Below are positions 37,381 through 48,543 of a stretch of DNA of 64,000 nt, in pieces. The DNA is from Benincasa hispida. Taxonomy: Eukaryota > Streptophyta > Magnoliopsida > Cucurbitales > Cucurbitaceae. The stretch's first letter is position 1; every line of letters begins with the position of its first letter. The position numbers were made by a program, and so were the translations under genes. A model generated the notes under the pieces. It saw nothing but the letters and a program-made list of their open reading frames with translations. It was not told where the DNA came from and did no database searches. The stretch lies in NCBI RefSeq assembly GCF_009727055.1, contig NC_052359.1, forward strand, positions 9,693,305 through 9,757,304. Reading direction: 5' to 3'.

Positions 37381-37860
37381 ATTAAATTAATTCCTGGGCC
37401 TCCCTGAGCGTTTTATCAGCAAGAACGCCTCCGCAATCGAGTCAATGGAGCTATTGTCACTGACAAGCAAACCACTATAGAAATATTGAATCAACAATGG
37501 GCCAGAAATATGGCGGCGGGGAAAACTAGCACATAAACATTTGTATCGTTCCCAATATTCAGATAAGGATTCACCAACGAATTGTTTAATTCCATAAATA
37601 TCTTCTCTTATTGAATGGGCTCTAGAAGCCAGAATTTCTTTTTTCAAGAAATTTCTTTTTAAGTTCATTCCAAATAGTTATCGACCCTAGAGCCAAGTAG
37701 TACAACCAATCCTTAGTGTCATCCTATAATGAAAACGGAAAAGCACTAAGGTTTAGTTGTTCTTTTGTAACTTCATGAGGTCGCATACTTACACAGATTA
37801 TATGGAAATCCTTGATGTGTTTATGGGGGTTATCCCCTGCATTTCCTCTGAAGGTAAGCA
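37381..37860 (-). pseudogene. Athila-like gag N-terminal relic
   Basis: Minus-strand frames read the conserved retrotransposon gag block: DDTKDWLYYLALGS-like near 37700, NELKRNFLKKEILASRAHSI and GESLSEYWERYKCLCASFP, then LLIQYFYSGLL. This is the Retrotrans_gag domain (W-rich and YW-ERF pattern). One frameshift lies near 37668. It continues in the relic at 35725 after the LTR insertion. Confidence 0.75.
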
Positions 37861-38200
37861 ATAGATTGATCAACCTTGGCTTGAGTTCGAACTGTACGAT
37901 GGTAGGTGGAAAGACGATGCACAGGGGCTACTGGTTCATGTCTGGCTCTGCCAGTTCCCTCAAAGTGCTTATTCTCCCATTGCTCTTATCGTATCGTCAG
38001 CAACCTTTTAGTTTCCTTCTTCTGGTATCTATCCTCTGCGCCTCCTTTGGATTCTCCTCTCCTCTTGATCATTATCTGTAACAAAAAAAAAATCTGCAAT
38101 TCTAGAGGAGCGAATCATAAACCAAAGGCAAGCAGTAACTCACACTTTTTTTTTAATTGTATTTGGAATTCAAAAATTTTCCTAGGCTAATTGCCAAGTC

Positions 38201-38218
38201 TCCTCGACAACAGCGCTA
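38201..38218 (-). other. Primer-binding site, tRNA-Asp type (Athila-like)
   Basis: On the minus strand this reads TAGCGCTGTTGTCGAGGA, which differs from the tRNA-Asp-type site TGGCGCCGTTGTCGGGGA at three places, all C-to-T or G-to-A changes. It precedes the gag relic at the expected distance. Confidence 0.65.
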
Positions 38219-39030
38219 ATTTTTTTTTAGACATGGGAAGGCGTCATCTCGCACGCTCGTCGGCCCGAACAAGAAAAATAGAGAGAAAATCATCGATCCA
38301 AGTCTTATATCAGCAAAGTGGAAAGATCGGGGTCGAATCCACAAAGAGACTAATGATTAGCTAGGATAATTCAAAAATTCTAGGTTGGAGAGGGTTTGGT
38401 TGGTTTTTGGAAAAATAATTAACAAACAATAAGAGAAATAAGAATGAGCATAGAAAAAAGGGTTAAATTAATTCGATGGAAAAGCCTTGGGATTAGTATG
38501 TATGTTTTATTTTTCTATCATCAGGTACTAGTTAATTTTACTAATTCTGTGAACCCCACAACCTATTAGACAATCTACTAGCCCAATTAGCTAATTTTGA
38601 TAATAAACCAAACTAGTACTAATTCAATTTATAACTCTTCCTTCTTAGCGACATACAAGTTAAAATTGAATTGCATTACAAAAGGGTTCAATTGTTGAGA
38701 CATACTACAAGATGGAAAAGCCATATCTTATAGCCTGATTAATGGGAAAGATTATATTAGGGCATACACGAATTTGGTCAAAAAAAGTTTAGATCCTAAA
38801 CATGCGATCCTAATATGTGTAACTAAATCAATCAATATATACATAGGCTATGAAGATTTTGCAAACAAGAATTTCAATAAACTAATTTGTCAGATCAATT
38901 TATAAAAATTCCATTAAGATTCAATTAAATCCACCCAAAGGGTTCACAACAATTAAATAAAATCAACTGACTATCTTTCAAGAATTAAGACATACAACTA
39001 ATAACAAGAAAATTTACCTTCTGCTAACAT
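38219..39030 (-). repeat. Probable 5' LTR (3' part) of the Athila-like element
   Basis: This non-coding sequence lies directly upstream (minus strand) of the primer-binding site. Its phrase 'gtggattcgaccccgatctttccac' near 38320-38345 (minus strand) is the type often found near the end of plant gypsy LTRs. The outer boundary is not defined; 39030 is an estimate. Confidence 0.4.
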
Positions 39031-39321
39031 CATCGCCATACCAAATTACGTAAATTGCCCTTACTTCTTCGTCTTCTTACCTTTTTATTGAGAACCCACT
39101 AAAACTAAAAACTCTTCATTCAAATTTTCCAAGGCTAACAGCTTCGTATCACTTATAAACTAAAAAACTCTTTAGAATCCATCATTTTAGCTTGCAAACG
39201 ATTCTACTGCCGTCGAAAAATCGAATCTGATCGGTAAATCTTTCAAGATGTGCCTGAAAATGTCTTACACTGATCGATAACAGAGCTTTGTGGGTCGTTC
39301 TAGGTTTAGAAATACACTGAT

Positions 39322-39600
39322 ATGGTTTTTTTGTTTGTTTTTTTTGGTTTTCGATGTGTTCTGTGGTTGAAAACGAGTAGAAAGAGTTTATGAGCGAGAT
39401 AAGTGAGAGTAAAATCGGTAGAGCGACCACGGAGAGAGCGAATGTGAGCGAGATAAGTGAACCTATGGTTTTTTTTGTTTGTTTTTCTAGTTTTCGATGT
39501 GTTATGTGATTGAAGACGAGTAAAAAGAGAGAATGTGAGCGAGATAAGTGAGAGTGACACCGGAGAGAGCGAGTCTAGTGAGATTTAAACAAAATGTTGT
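39322..39600. repeat. Two tandem copies of a ~143-bp repeat with GAGCGAGATAAGTGAGA
   Basis: ATGGTTTTTTTTGTTTG starts at 39322 and again at 39465, each followed by TTTTCGATGTGTT and GAGCGAGATAAGTGA. The GAGCGAGA words recur at 47820-48030, on the other side of the Ulp1 gene, suggesting both lie in one Mutator-like element. Confidence 0.6.
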
Positions 39601-39663
39601 TTTACATTTTTTTCTGAAGGAGTTTACTGATTGAATCTTTATTTCATGCAGGAGTGATTTAAG

Positions 39664-40494
39664 ATGGAAACACGTTGCAGAATACCCGAAGCCAACCAAT
39701 TTCTTGGTCAAGTAACCAACTTGGCCCACATTGCTAATGCAAACAAGATTGTGAAAGAGAAGCTTGTGCCAAGGCAGTTGGACATGTTCAATAGAACAGT
39801 TTTGGGCGATTTGTAGACGTAGACATGGTGTTTAACAACCAAATTATCCATCACATGTTGTTGAGAGAAGTGAAGAGGATAAGATTAGACTCAATGTCAT
39901 TCTCTGTTTGGGAAGGTTGTCACTTTTTCGAAAGATGACTTTTTGTTGATGACTGGTTTGTGGCAATCCCTAACATGAGTTGATCAGAACCAACAGTCCT
40001 CGTATGAACTTGTTATCAAGTATTTTGGTAATCGATTGACGAAGGACACTTTACACCTCCGTCAACTTAAAGAAAAATACAAGGACTTGGAGTTTGAAAA
40101 TGATGATGATGCTGTGAAGATCATCCTAGTTTACTATACTAAGGTCACAATGATGGGGAAAAACAAACAGAAAAATGCAGTGGACCTCAAACATTTTAAG
40201 GACGTTCAAAACTTGGGGTACAGTCTTAATTGGGGTACCATTATTTGGGAGAGGAAAATAGATGCCCTAAAAACTGCGTTGAATGATAAGAGTAATCTAT
40301 ACAAGACGAGGGTCAAAGGAAATAAAAACTACGTTGTGAAGTACTCTTTACGTGGATTTCCACAAGCGTTCTAGGTAAATTTGCTTAACATAATAATCGT
40401 GTTATTTAATCTAACATTATTATTGTTCCTAATATATTTTAAATTTTATTTAGGTATGGACGTACGAGATCCTAGCTTCATCGATAGCTGGGAA
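39664..40494 (+). pseudogene. Ulp1-type protease gene of a MULE, 5' part with DUF1985 domain
   Basis: An acceptor-like TTCATGCAG precedes ATG 39664. The first 50 codons are open, then stops and shifts intervene. From 40036 to 40374 the frame is open again and reads the DUF1985 core: LEFENDDDAVKIILVYYTKV, then LGYSLNWGTIIWERKIDALK and NYVVKYSLRGFPQAF. After a short intron (GGTAAATTTG ... TTTAG near 40374-40453) the next exon begins VWTYEILASS and is cut at about 40494 by an LTR. DUF1985 is the usual N-terminal domain of Ulp1-like (C48) proteins carried by plant Mutator-like elements. The gene is dead, through stops and insertion. Confidence 0.75.
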
Positions 40495-40676
40495 CATTGT
40501 GGAATGCGTGATCATTGCATGCTAAGATTAATGCATCATTATTCCGACGCATGACCTCAGACGCATGAGAGAAAACGCATCAGTTATGTCTAACGCATGA
40601 TTTCATGTTCAAACCTATCTGTTCTTAAATTATAAAAATAAAACAAAACAAAACGCGTCCATAAATTATCCCAACA
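40495..40676 (+). repeat. 3' end of the first LTR of the array (truncated)
   Basis: It matches 43704-43876 and 46931-47105, ending TTATCCCAACA. The first ~1.53 kb of this LTR is missing, and the junction with the Ulp1 gene lies at about 40480-40500. Confidence 0.75.
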
Positions 40677-42164
40677 AGTTTTTGGTGTCGTTGTTGAGGA
40701 CTTGGTAGCTAATGTTTTGTGAAGTTTTTGTGTTTTCGCAAGCACTCTTTCAATCTTAGGTGTATTGTAGATTGTGCGACAAAACTGCAAACAATATTTG
40801 AAGTATAAGCGATGCGTCGAAAGTCAAATATTGACCCCGAGATAGAAAGGCTATCTGTCGCATGAGCTGGAAGTAGTCTTAAACGCATATCAACCATCAT
40901 GCGTCCAACAATTGCTGGAAGCTCCAATGGTCAGGGCGAGCCCTTGACCCAAGCAGTTGAGAGCCATCTCCTATATGGGAGACTCCTTGTGGTTATAGCA
41001 CTCCAATTTTTCCAGGGACGTCTTCTACTCTATCTTTTATATTGCTTTCCTAGTTTAGTTTATTTATTGCTATTTTAGATATACGGCTGCTTCCTTGGTT
41101 GTGGTGCATTTACTCCTTGTAAGTGTGATAATAACTCTCCTCGGTGCATAGTTACAACAGAAGAATCCTCCACATCCTTCAAACGTATGGATTCAATCGC
41201 ACGGACTCCAACGCATTGTTGCATGCGTTAACTACTTAGGGTTCTTTTCTTGTTATCTTTTATGCATTATCCTTTTGTAATTTTTCTTGTCTGATTGCGG
41301 TCTTTACGATGCGTCTATAATGGTACAAATAATTCATCGCGTCCTCTAATTAGTATCGCAAGGCACCCCTTACTTTTAATAGCCTCTTCAAATTATGAAA
41401 GTCTATAGTTTTATTATGTGCAAACCTTTGCTCAAACATTTGTCATCACATTCCTGTTGAGTTTGCTTTTAGCTTGCAGTTAGAATGCTGCCACCCTCTA
41501 AGTTTGGGGGGTGGCAGCAGTCTCAAAGAATTGCATTCATCACATTGCGATCATTTCCTTAAAAAAAAAACATTTGAAAATAACAACTCCACTGCCAACG
41601 CAATGGGGAAATCCATGTTGATAAGAGTTAAGTTGTGAAAGGCATTTACCCGTAGTTGGATGTCCGCATGACACCTGTGGGAGCAAGCCAAAACGAAAGT
41701 AAATCGCCAGGATTGACACATCAGTGCAACTCTTCTGTTTGGCGCAAGCCAAATTAAGCAAGACATGGGTTGAGTTGAATATGGAACGTAACCGAAGTTG
41801 GATGCCCGCATGACACGCGTGGGGGTAAGCCAAAACGAAGAGTGTAACTAGGGTCAACGCCCATTCGAATAAGTAAATGCATAAGCTTGAATTGTTTTAA
41901 ACGAACGCATTCTCATGAGCTGAACGTAAAGTTGCGGAGAATGAATAAAAGGTTTTTGAGCAAGGGCTTGCCAAATTTCAACTTAGAAAAGATCTCTTTG
42001 AAGAAGCGACTAAAGTAGAGGAGAGCATTGCAGCCATGGTTAGAGGTACGAGTTAATTATATTCTGAAAAGCTAGTCATCACAAAGGAATACCGAAAGGT
42101 GAGTTAAGAATTTCTTGAGTGTAACGCATGCTTGAGGACAAGTATGATTCTAAGTTTCGGAGGG
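40677..42164 (+). mobile_element. First internal region of the array, non-coding
   Basis: It starts with TGGTGTCGTTGTTGAGGA (degenerate primer site) and ends with AAGTTTCGGAGGG. It contains a perfect 10-bp hairpin, GCTGCCACCC / GGGTGGCAGC (41487-41518). The frames on either strand are short and unlike any retrotransposon protein. Confidence 0.75.
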
Positions 42165-43876
42165 TGATAATTGGTAGAAATGCCAGTTATTATAAGCCTT
42201 TTATTTAGAATTATGAGGGCTAACAGGTAGAAAACGTAATGATAATACTTAGAATTTGTGAAAAATTGAGTTTTGCGTCGATAAGCACCTAAAACCTCAC
42301 TGACCCAATATTATGCGTTATTTCGTACCAAAGTGTCTATTGTTGTAGCTATCGCAGGAATCAAACGCATGTGTTTGTAATAAGTAGTCACAGACAAACG
42401 CATGCACTGAAGCCAGGCGACTACAAAAGAAGCACGCAGACAGCAACCTCATACGTTCAACGCACGAAAGTTGCAGTAATCACATGCGTCCAATGCATGG
42501 AGAATGCGATGAACAAATAGAGATTGCGGCCACAGATTGACAGCCATAATAGAAGATCACAAGATGGGTAGAACGCGTTGATAATTTCAGCCAGCTCAGA
42601 TGCATACCTTGGGAGTATTAACAAGATAAGGCGATGTGACAACACCCATACCGTGACAAAAGCAGCAGTGAGCCATACCTTCATCATTACAGCTGTCGGC
42701 GTCCAAATTCTATAAATAGCCCTTGAGACCTTCATTTTGAGACATTCGAGCTTCTGCCTCAAGGCAGAAGTTTGTTATCACATACGAGAGCTTGAAAGAG
42801 ATTTCCAATGAGAATTCTTCATCTCCACAACCCAAACCGAGTGACGATCGGAGCATTTGCCGAAGATAGAGCTCGAGAGAGACATCTCCACCATTCAACC
42901 ATGGCACCACCGACAGTCTTGACGCAAAGTCCTTCATCTCCCTTCTAATCTCTATATTGTATTACATTTTAGCTTGAGATATTAAGATATTTTGTGATCA
43001 ATGCAAATCTTAATTCTTTCATTACCGTCTTCTTCATCATCTTCATCTCTATCATAGTTTTTCTTCAGCGTTTATTTATCAAAATCAATTGCATGCTTAA
43101 TCGTGTAGCCTAGAGATAGAACGCATGTAACAACCCACCAAGAGGTGTGCATTGTGCAAGTATAAGTGAGTTAATCCTCTTTGCTTGGTGAAAGGCTGTG
43201 GCAACGCCTATCTATGGGATGTTGCATTATTTGTCTATAAGTTAAATAGCCGCATCTAACTGCCTGAGAAGGTAAGGGATGGAATGCACTAAGCAAGGTT
43301 CGTATTGTTCCTAGAGATAGGCACAATCTTATGCTCGACGCAACTATGCATTATAGAGATATAGTCATGCGGCTGACCACCTAGAGGTGTGATGCGTTAA
43401 TGCAACGAGCTGGGATTACTAGGGTGATTTAAGATAGTAAACATTACTATGTGTTATTGGTTGTTGTGTCTCTACTTATTCTCATTGCAAGTCTTCTATT
43501 GCTCAATTTGTTTAGTTAGGAGTAGGAGTAGTGTGTAAAACATTTAAACCTTATTCGCTTTATTTTTATTCTTATTCATCACCTCAAACGCATCACCTCG
43601 TAAATATTATTGAGTGACAAGTCCCCGTGTTTGACCTCGGATTACCCGAGAAACTTGCATTTGTGTTATACTTGGCGGAAGCGTAAGAAAACTTGTGATA
43701 GGAACGCATGATCATTGCATGCTAAGATTAACGCATGATCATTTCGATGCATGACCTCAAATGCATGGGAGCAAACGAATCAGTTATGTCTAACACATGA
43801 TTTCATGTTCAAACCCATCCGTCCTTAAATAATAAAAATAAAACAAAACAAAACGCGTTCATAAATTATCCCAACA
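42165..43876 (+). repeat. Central full-length LTR, 1712 bp
   Basis: Starts TGATAATTGGTAG, ends CCCAACA. It is rich in ACGCATG words. A TATA-like TCTATAAATAGCCC lies at about 42708-42721, with the likely start of transcription downstream of it. Confidence 0.8.
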
Positions 43877-45387
43877 AGTTTTTGACACCGTTACCGGGGA
43901 CTTAGAAGCTAATGTTTTGTGAAGTTATTGTGTTTTTGCAGGCACTCTTTCAATCTTTGTGCGACCAAGCTGCAAACAATATTTGAATTATAGGCGTTGC
44001 GTCAAAAGTCAAATATTGACCCCGAGATAGAAAGGCTATCTGTCGTATGAGCTGGAAGTAGTCTTAGACGCATGTCAACCATCAATGCGTCCAAATAATT
44101 GTATGGAGCTCCAATGGTCAGGGCGAGCCTTGACCCAAGCAGTTGAGAGGCCATCTCCTATAATGGGAGACTTTTGCGGTGATACACTCCAATTTTTACC
44201 GGACGTCTTCTACTCTGTCTTTTCATTGGCTTTTCCCTAGTTTAGTTTATTTATTTTTATTTAATTGTTATTTTGATATACGGCTGCTTCCTTGTTTGTG
44301 GTGGCATTTTCTCCTTGTAGGTGAGAAAATAACTTCTCCATTCGGTCGCAAGTTCACGGAAGAATCTTCCACATCCCTCAAACACATGCTTTCAATCGTA
44401 TGAAACTCCAACGCATTGTCGCATGTGTTATTCTACTGATGAAGGTTCTTTCTTGTTATCTTTTTATGCATTATCCTTTTGGAATTCTTCTTTGTCTGAC
44501 TGTGGTTTTTTCGATGCGTCTTATAAGGGTACATAATAATTCACCGTGTCCTCTAATTAGTATCGCAAGGCCCCTTACTTTTTAATAGCCTTTTTCATTT
44601 TGAAAGTTCCTATAGTTTTAATTATGTGCAACTTGCTCAAGCATTTGGTTATCATATTCCTGTTTTGAGTTTGCTTTTAGTTTGCAGTGAGAATGCTGCC
44701 CACCCTTTAGTTTTGGGGGTGGCAACAGTCCTCAAGAGAAAATTATGTTTCCATCACATTGTTCGGTCATTTTCCTTTAAAAAAAAAAACTTTTGAAAAT
44801 AACACTCCACACGGCCAACGCAATGGGGAAATCCATTGTTGATAAGAAGTTAAGTTTGTGAAAGGAAGTTTACATAGTTGGATGTCGGTAATACACCCGT
44901 TGGGGGCAAGCCAAAATGAAGGTAAATCACCAGGATCGACGCATCAGTGCAACTCCTCTATCTGGCGCAAGCCAAATTAAGCAAGACATGGGTTGAGTTG
45001 AATATGGAACGCAACCGAAGTTGGATGCTCGCATGACACACGTGGAGTAATCCAAAACGAAGAGCGTAACCAGGTTTAACGCTGCATTCGAATAAGTAAA
45101 CGCATAAGCTTGAATTATTTTAAACGAACGCATTCTCATGAGCTGAACGCAAAGTTGCGGAGAATGAATAAAATTTTTTTGAGCAAGGGCTTGCCAAATT
45201 TCAACTTAGAAAAGATCTATTTGAAGAAGTAACCAAAGTAGAGGAGAGCATTGCAGCCATGGTTAGAGGTACGAGTTAATTATATTCTGAAAAGCTGGTC
45301 ATCGCAAAGGAACGTCGAAAGGTGAGTTAAGAATTTCTTGAGTGTAACGCATGCTTGAGAACAAGCATGATTCTAAGTTTGGGAGGG
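43877..45387 (+). mobile_element. Second internal region of the array
   Basis: A near copy of 40677-42164. Between about 44080 and 44900 it differs mainly by many 1-2 base insertions and deletions, while the flanks differ mainly by substitutions (see findings). No coding potential. Confidence 0.75.
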
Positions 45388-47105
45388 TGATAATTGGCAG
45401 AAATGCCAATTATTATAAGCCTTTTATTTAGAATTATGAGGGCTAACAGGTAGAAAACGCAGTGACAATACTTAGAATTTGTGAAAAATTGAGTTTTGCG
45501 TCGATAAGCACCTAAAACCTCACTGACCCAATATTATGCGCTATTCCGTGCCAAAGTGTCTATTATTGTAGCTATCGCATGAATCAAACGCATGCGTTTG
45601 TAATAAGTAGTCACAGACAAACGCATGCGCTGAAGCCAGGAGACCGTAAAAGATGCATGCAGATGACAACCCCATACGCCCAACGCACGGAAGTTGCAGT
45701 AATTGCATGCGTCCAACGCATGGAGAATGCGGTGAAAAAATAGAGATTGCGACCATGGATTGACAGCCATAATAGAAGTTCGCAAGATGGGTAGAACACG
45801 TTGATAATTTCAGCTAAATTCAGCTCAGACGCATACCTTGGGAGTATTAACAAGATAAGGCGATGTGAAAACGCCCATATCGCAACAAAAGCAGCAGTGA
45901 GCCATACCTTCATCATTACAGCTATCGACATCCAAATTCTATAAATAGCCCTTGAGACCTTTATTTTGAGACTTCCGAGCTCCTGCCTCAAGGCAGAAGT
46001 TTGTTATCACAGATGAGAGCTTGAAAGAGATTTCCAGTGAGAATTCTTCATCTCCACAACCCAGACCGAGTGACGATCGAAGCTTTTGCCGGAGATAGAG
46101 CTCGAGAGAGACATCTCCACCATTTAACCATGGCACCACTGGCAGCCTTGACGCAGAGTCCTTCATCTCTCTTCTAATCTCTGTATTGTATTATATTTTA
46201 GCTTGAGATATTAAGATATTTTGTGATCAATGCAAATCTTAATTCCTTCATTACCGTCTTCTTCATCATCTTCATCCCTATCATATTTTTTCTTCAGCGT
46301 TTATTTATCAAAGTCAATCGCATGCTTAATCGTGTAGCCTAGAGATAGGACGTATGTAGCAACCCACCGAGAGATATGCGTTGTGTAAGTATAAGTGAGT
46401 TAATCCTCTTTGCTTGGTGAAAGGCTGTGGCAACGCTTGTTTATGGGATGTTGCATTGCTTGTCTATAAGTTAAATAGTCGTATCTAACTGCTTCAGAAG
46501 GTAAGGAATGGAATGCACTAAGCAAGGTTCGTATTGTTCCTAGAGATAGACACAATCTTATGCTCGACGCAACCATGCACTATAGAGATATAGTCATGCG
46601 GCTGACCACCTAGAGCTGTGATGCGTTAGTTCAACAAGCTGGGATTACTAGGGCAATTTAAGATAGTAAACATTACTATACGTTACTGGTTGTTGTGTCT
46701 CTAATTATTCTCATTGCAAGTCTTCTATTGCTCAACCTGTTTAGTTAGGAGTAGGAGTAGTGTGTAAAACATTTAAACCTTCTTCGCTTTATTTTTATTC
46801 TTATTCATTGCCTTAAATGCATCACCTCACAAATATTATTGAGTGAAAAGTCCCCGTGTTTGACCTCGGATTACCCGAGAAACTTGCACTTGTGTTATAC
46901 TTGGCGCAAGCGTAAGAAAACTTGTGATAGGAACGCGTGATCATTGCATGCTAAGATTAATGCATTACCATTCCAACGCATGACCTCAGACGCATGGGAG
47001 CAAATGCATCAATTATGTCTAACGCATGATTTCATGTTTAAACTCATCCGTCCTTAAATGATAAAAATAAAACAAAACAAAACGCGTGCATAAATTATCC
47101 CAACA
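45388..47105 (+). repeat. Right full-length LTR, 1718 bp
   Basis: Starts TGATAATTGGCAG, ends CCCAACA, then the Ulp1 gene resumes. It contains the perfect palindrome CAAACGCATGCGTTTG at 45585-45600 and the same TATA-like box (about 45939-45952) as the central LTR. Confidence 0.8.
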
Positions 47106-47510
47106 TCTGCCTTACTCACCATGCCACATACAGTGACCACTGGATGGTCCTTGCAATGGACATTAACAGAGGCTACATATTCATGTTCAATTCACTTCCG
47201 TCATACACACCAATGACAAAGCTGGTGAATTGGCTAGAGCCATTGACGGTCACAATACCATTCTATCTAACTACTGTGATGTGGATCGTTCAAAGCCGGA
47301 CCTATCCACAGCCCGTTGGAAAATCTCGCGACCTATGAACGTTGATATACAACACGGGTTGCTTGATTGTGGCATATTCGCAATCAAATTACTAGAACAT
47401 TTAGTGACTGGTGTTGATCCATTCGTAATCACTTAGGAGAAGATGAATGAATATAGGATGTAGTTAGCATGTCAACTATGGGCAAACACTTCATATTTTT
47501 GAAGTGTATA
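47106..47510 (+). pseudogene. Ulp1-type (C48) cysteine protease, C-terminal part
   Basis: Directly after the LTR array the frame reads YSDHWMVLAMDINRGYIFMF (about 47129-47190), which contains the His and the following Asp region of the C48 catalytic triad. LVNWLEPLTV follows. A frameshift near 47275 moves to a frame reading RWKISRPMN and LLDCGIFAIKLLEHLVTG, whose Cys in DCG is the nucleophile. A stop at 47436 interrupts the usual tail (EKMNEYRM, LACQLWAN). The protein between DUF1985 and this domain is missing, so sequence was lost as well as inserted. Inactive. Confidence 0.8.
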
Positions 47511-47549
47511 GAACATGTATTTTTTATGTATGCAAAAAAACATTTATTT

Positions 47550-47800
47550 TTTTATGTATAATGGAACTACTACTCTTTTTATTGTATAATTGAACATATA
47601 TTTTTTATGTAAGTTCAAAGTTTAATAAAAGAATTTTATCAAAACATGCATTTTTTTATGTATAATGGAGCTACTGCTCTTTTCATTGTATAATTGAACA
47701 TGTATTTTTTTATGTAAGTTCAAAGTTTAAAGTTCAATATCAGAATTTTATCAGAACATGCATAATTGAGCTACTGCTCTTTTCATTGTATCAATGGTAT
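47550..47800 (+). repeat. ~104-bp tandem repeat, about 2.5 copies, after the protease gene
   Basis: ATGTATAATGGARCTACTRC begins at 47554 and 47658, with a shortened variant at about 47758. Each is followed by CTCTTTTYATTGTAT and, in the first two, TTATGTAAGTTCAAAGTTTA. Confidence 0.65.
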
Positions 47801-47819
47801 GTAGAACATCATATGGTTC

Positions 47820-48032
47820 AAGGTTCAAAGTTCAAAGATTGAGAGAGCGAGATGTTGAGAGAGAGTGATATTATGAGAGAGAGCGAGATTGTGAGAGAGA
47901 GCAAGATTGTGAGAGCGAGATTTTGAGAGAGAGGGAGATTGAGAGAGCGAGATGTTGAGAGAGAGAGAGATTGAAAGAGCAAGATGTTGAGAGAGAGCGA
48001 GATTTAGAGAGTGAGATATTGAGAGAGAGCGA
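47820..48032 (+). repeat. GAGAGAGCGAGAT low-complexity repeat
   Basis: Roughly 16-22-base units of the form TTGAGAGAGAGCGAGAT are repeated about ten times with variation. The whole stretch is almost purely purine plus T. Confidence 0.8.
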
Positions 48033-48276
48033 GATTGAGAGAGTATGAAGTTATTGTTTTTTGTTACAAGTATGAAGATTGAGAGAGTATGAAGTTATCC
48101 ATTTTTGTTACAAGTATGAAGATTGGGAGAGTATGAAGTTATTGTTTTTTGTTACAAGTATGAAGATTGAGAGAGTATGAAGTTATTGTTTTTTGTAATA
48201 AGTATGAAGACTGAGAGAGTATGAAGATGGAGAGAGTATGAAGATTGGGAGAGTATGAAGATTGAGAGAGTATGAA
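48033..48276 (+). repeat. Minisatellite: four 44-bp units then four 17-bp units
   Basis: 44-bp units begin GATTGRGAGAGTATGAAGTT at 48033, 48077, 48121 and 48165. From 48209 the period falls to 17 bp (48209, 48226, 48243, 48260), each unit being the first 14 bases or so of the long unit plus GAA, i.e. GAYTGAGAGAGTATGAA. It directly continues the GAGA repeat. Confidence 0.85.
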
Positions 48277-48543
48277 GATTGCTATTATACAAATACTCCA
48301 GCTTGTTATTATTTTTTGTTTACAAAATGAAAGTATGAAGTATAAAGTGTTACAAGTATGAAGTATGAAAAAGTATGAAGTATGTTACAAGTATGAAAAA
48401 GTATGAAGTATGTTACAAGTATGACGTATGAAAAAAAATGATCAATGGTATTTATAACAAATGATAATGAAATGTTACAAGTTAGTTACAAACTAAATTA
48501 GATGAGGGGTGTTTGTGTCTCGGTCTCTAGCATTTTCAGCAAG

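Larger units (their letters stand above)
40495..47105 (+). mobile_element. Tandem array of a non-coding LTR element (LARD-like) inside the Ulp1 gene
   Basis: The order is LTR fragment (40495-40676), internal (40677-42164), full LTR (42165-43876), internal (43877-45387), full LTR (45388-47105). LTRs start TGATAATTGG and end TTATCCCAACA. Each internal part begins with a degenerate tRNA-Asp-type primer site (TGACACCGTTACCGGGGA at 43882-43899) and ends with a polypurine tract (AAGTTTGGGAGGG, 45375-45387). No gag or pol is present in about 1.5 kb, so it is a non-autonomous element. Two internals sharing the central LTR is the expected product of unequal recombination between LTRs. Confidence 0.85.

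Noticed and set aside
39182..39729. Overlapping minus-strand frames of 75-84 codons
   Set aside because: They arise from the 143-bp tandem repeat and poly-T/poly-K sequence.
41540..41857. 105-codon minus-strand frame with Cys and His, and its relatives at 42457-42937, 44927-45139 and 45534-46166
   Set aside because: They occur in both copies of the LTR array with different frames and lengths, in sequence that behaves as non-coding LTR or internal DNA. No known retrotransposon protein is encoded.
47820..48440. CRISPR-like regular repeats
   Set aside because: The units are contiguous tandem repeats without unique spacers, in a plant nuclear context.
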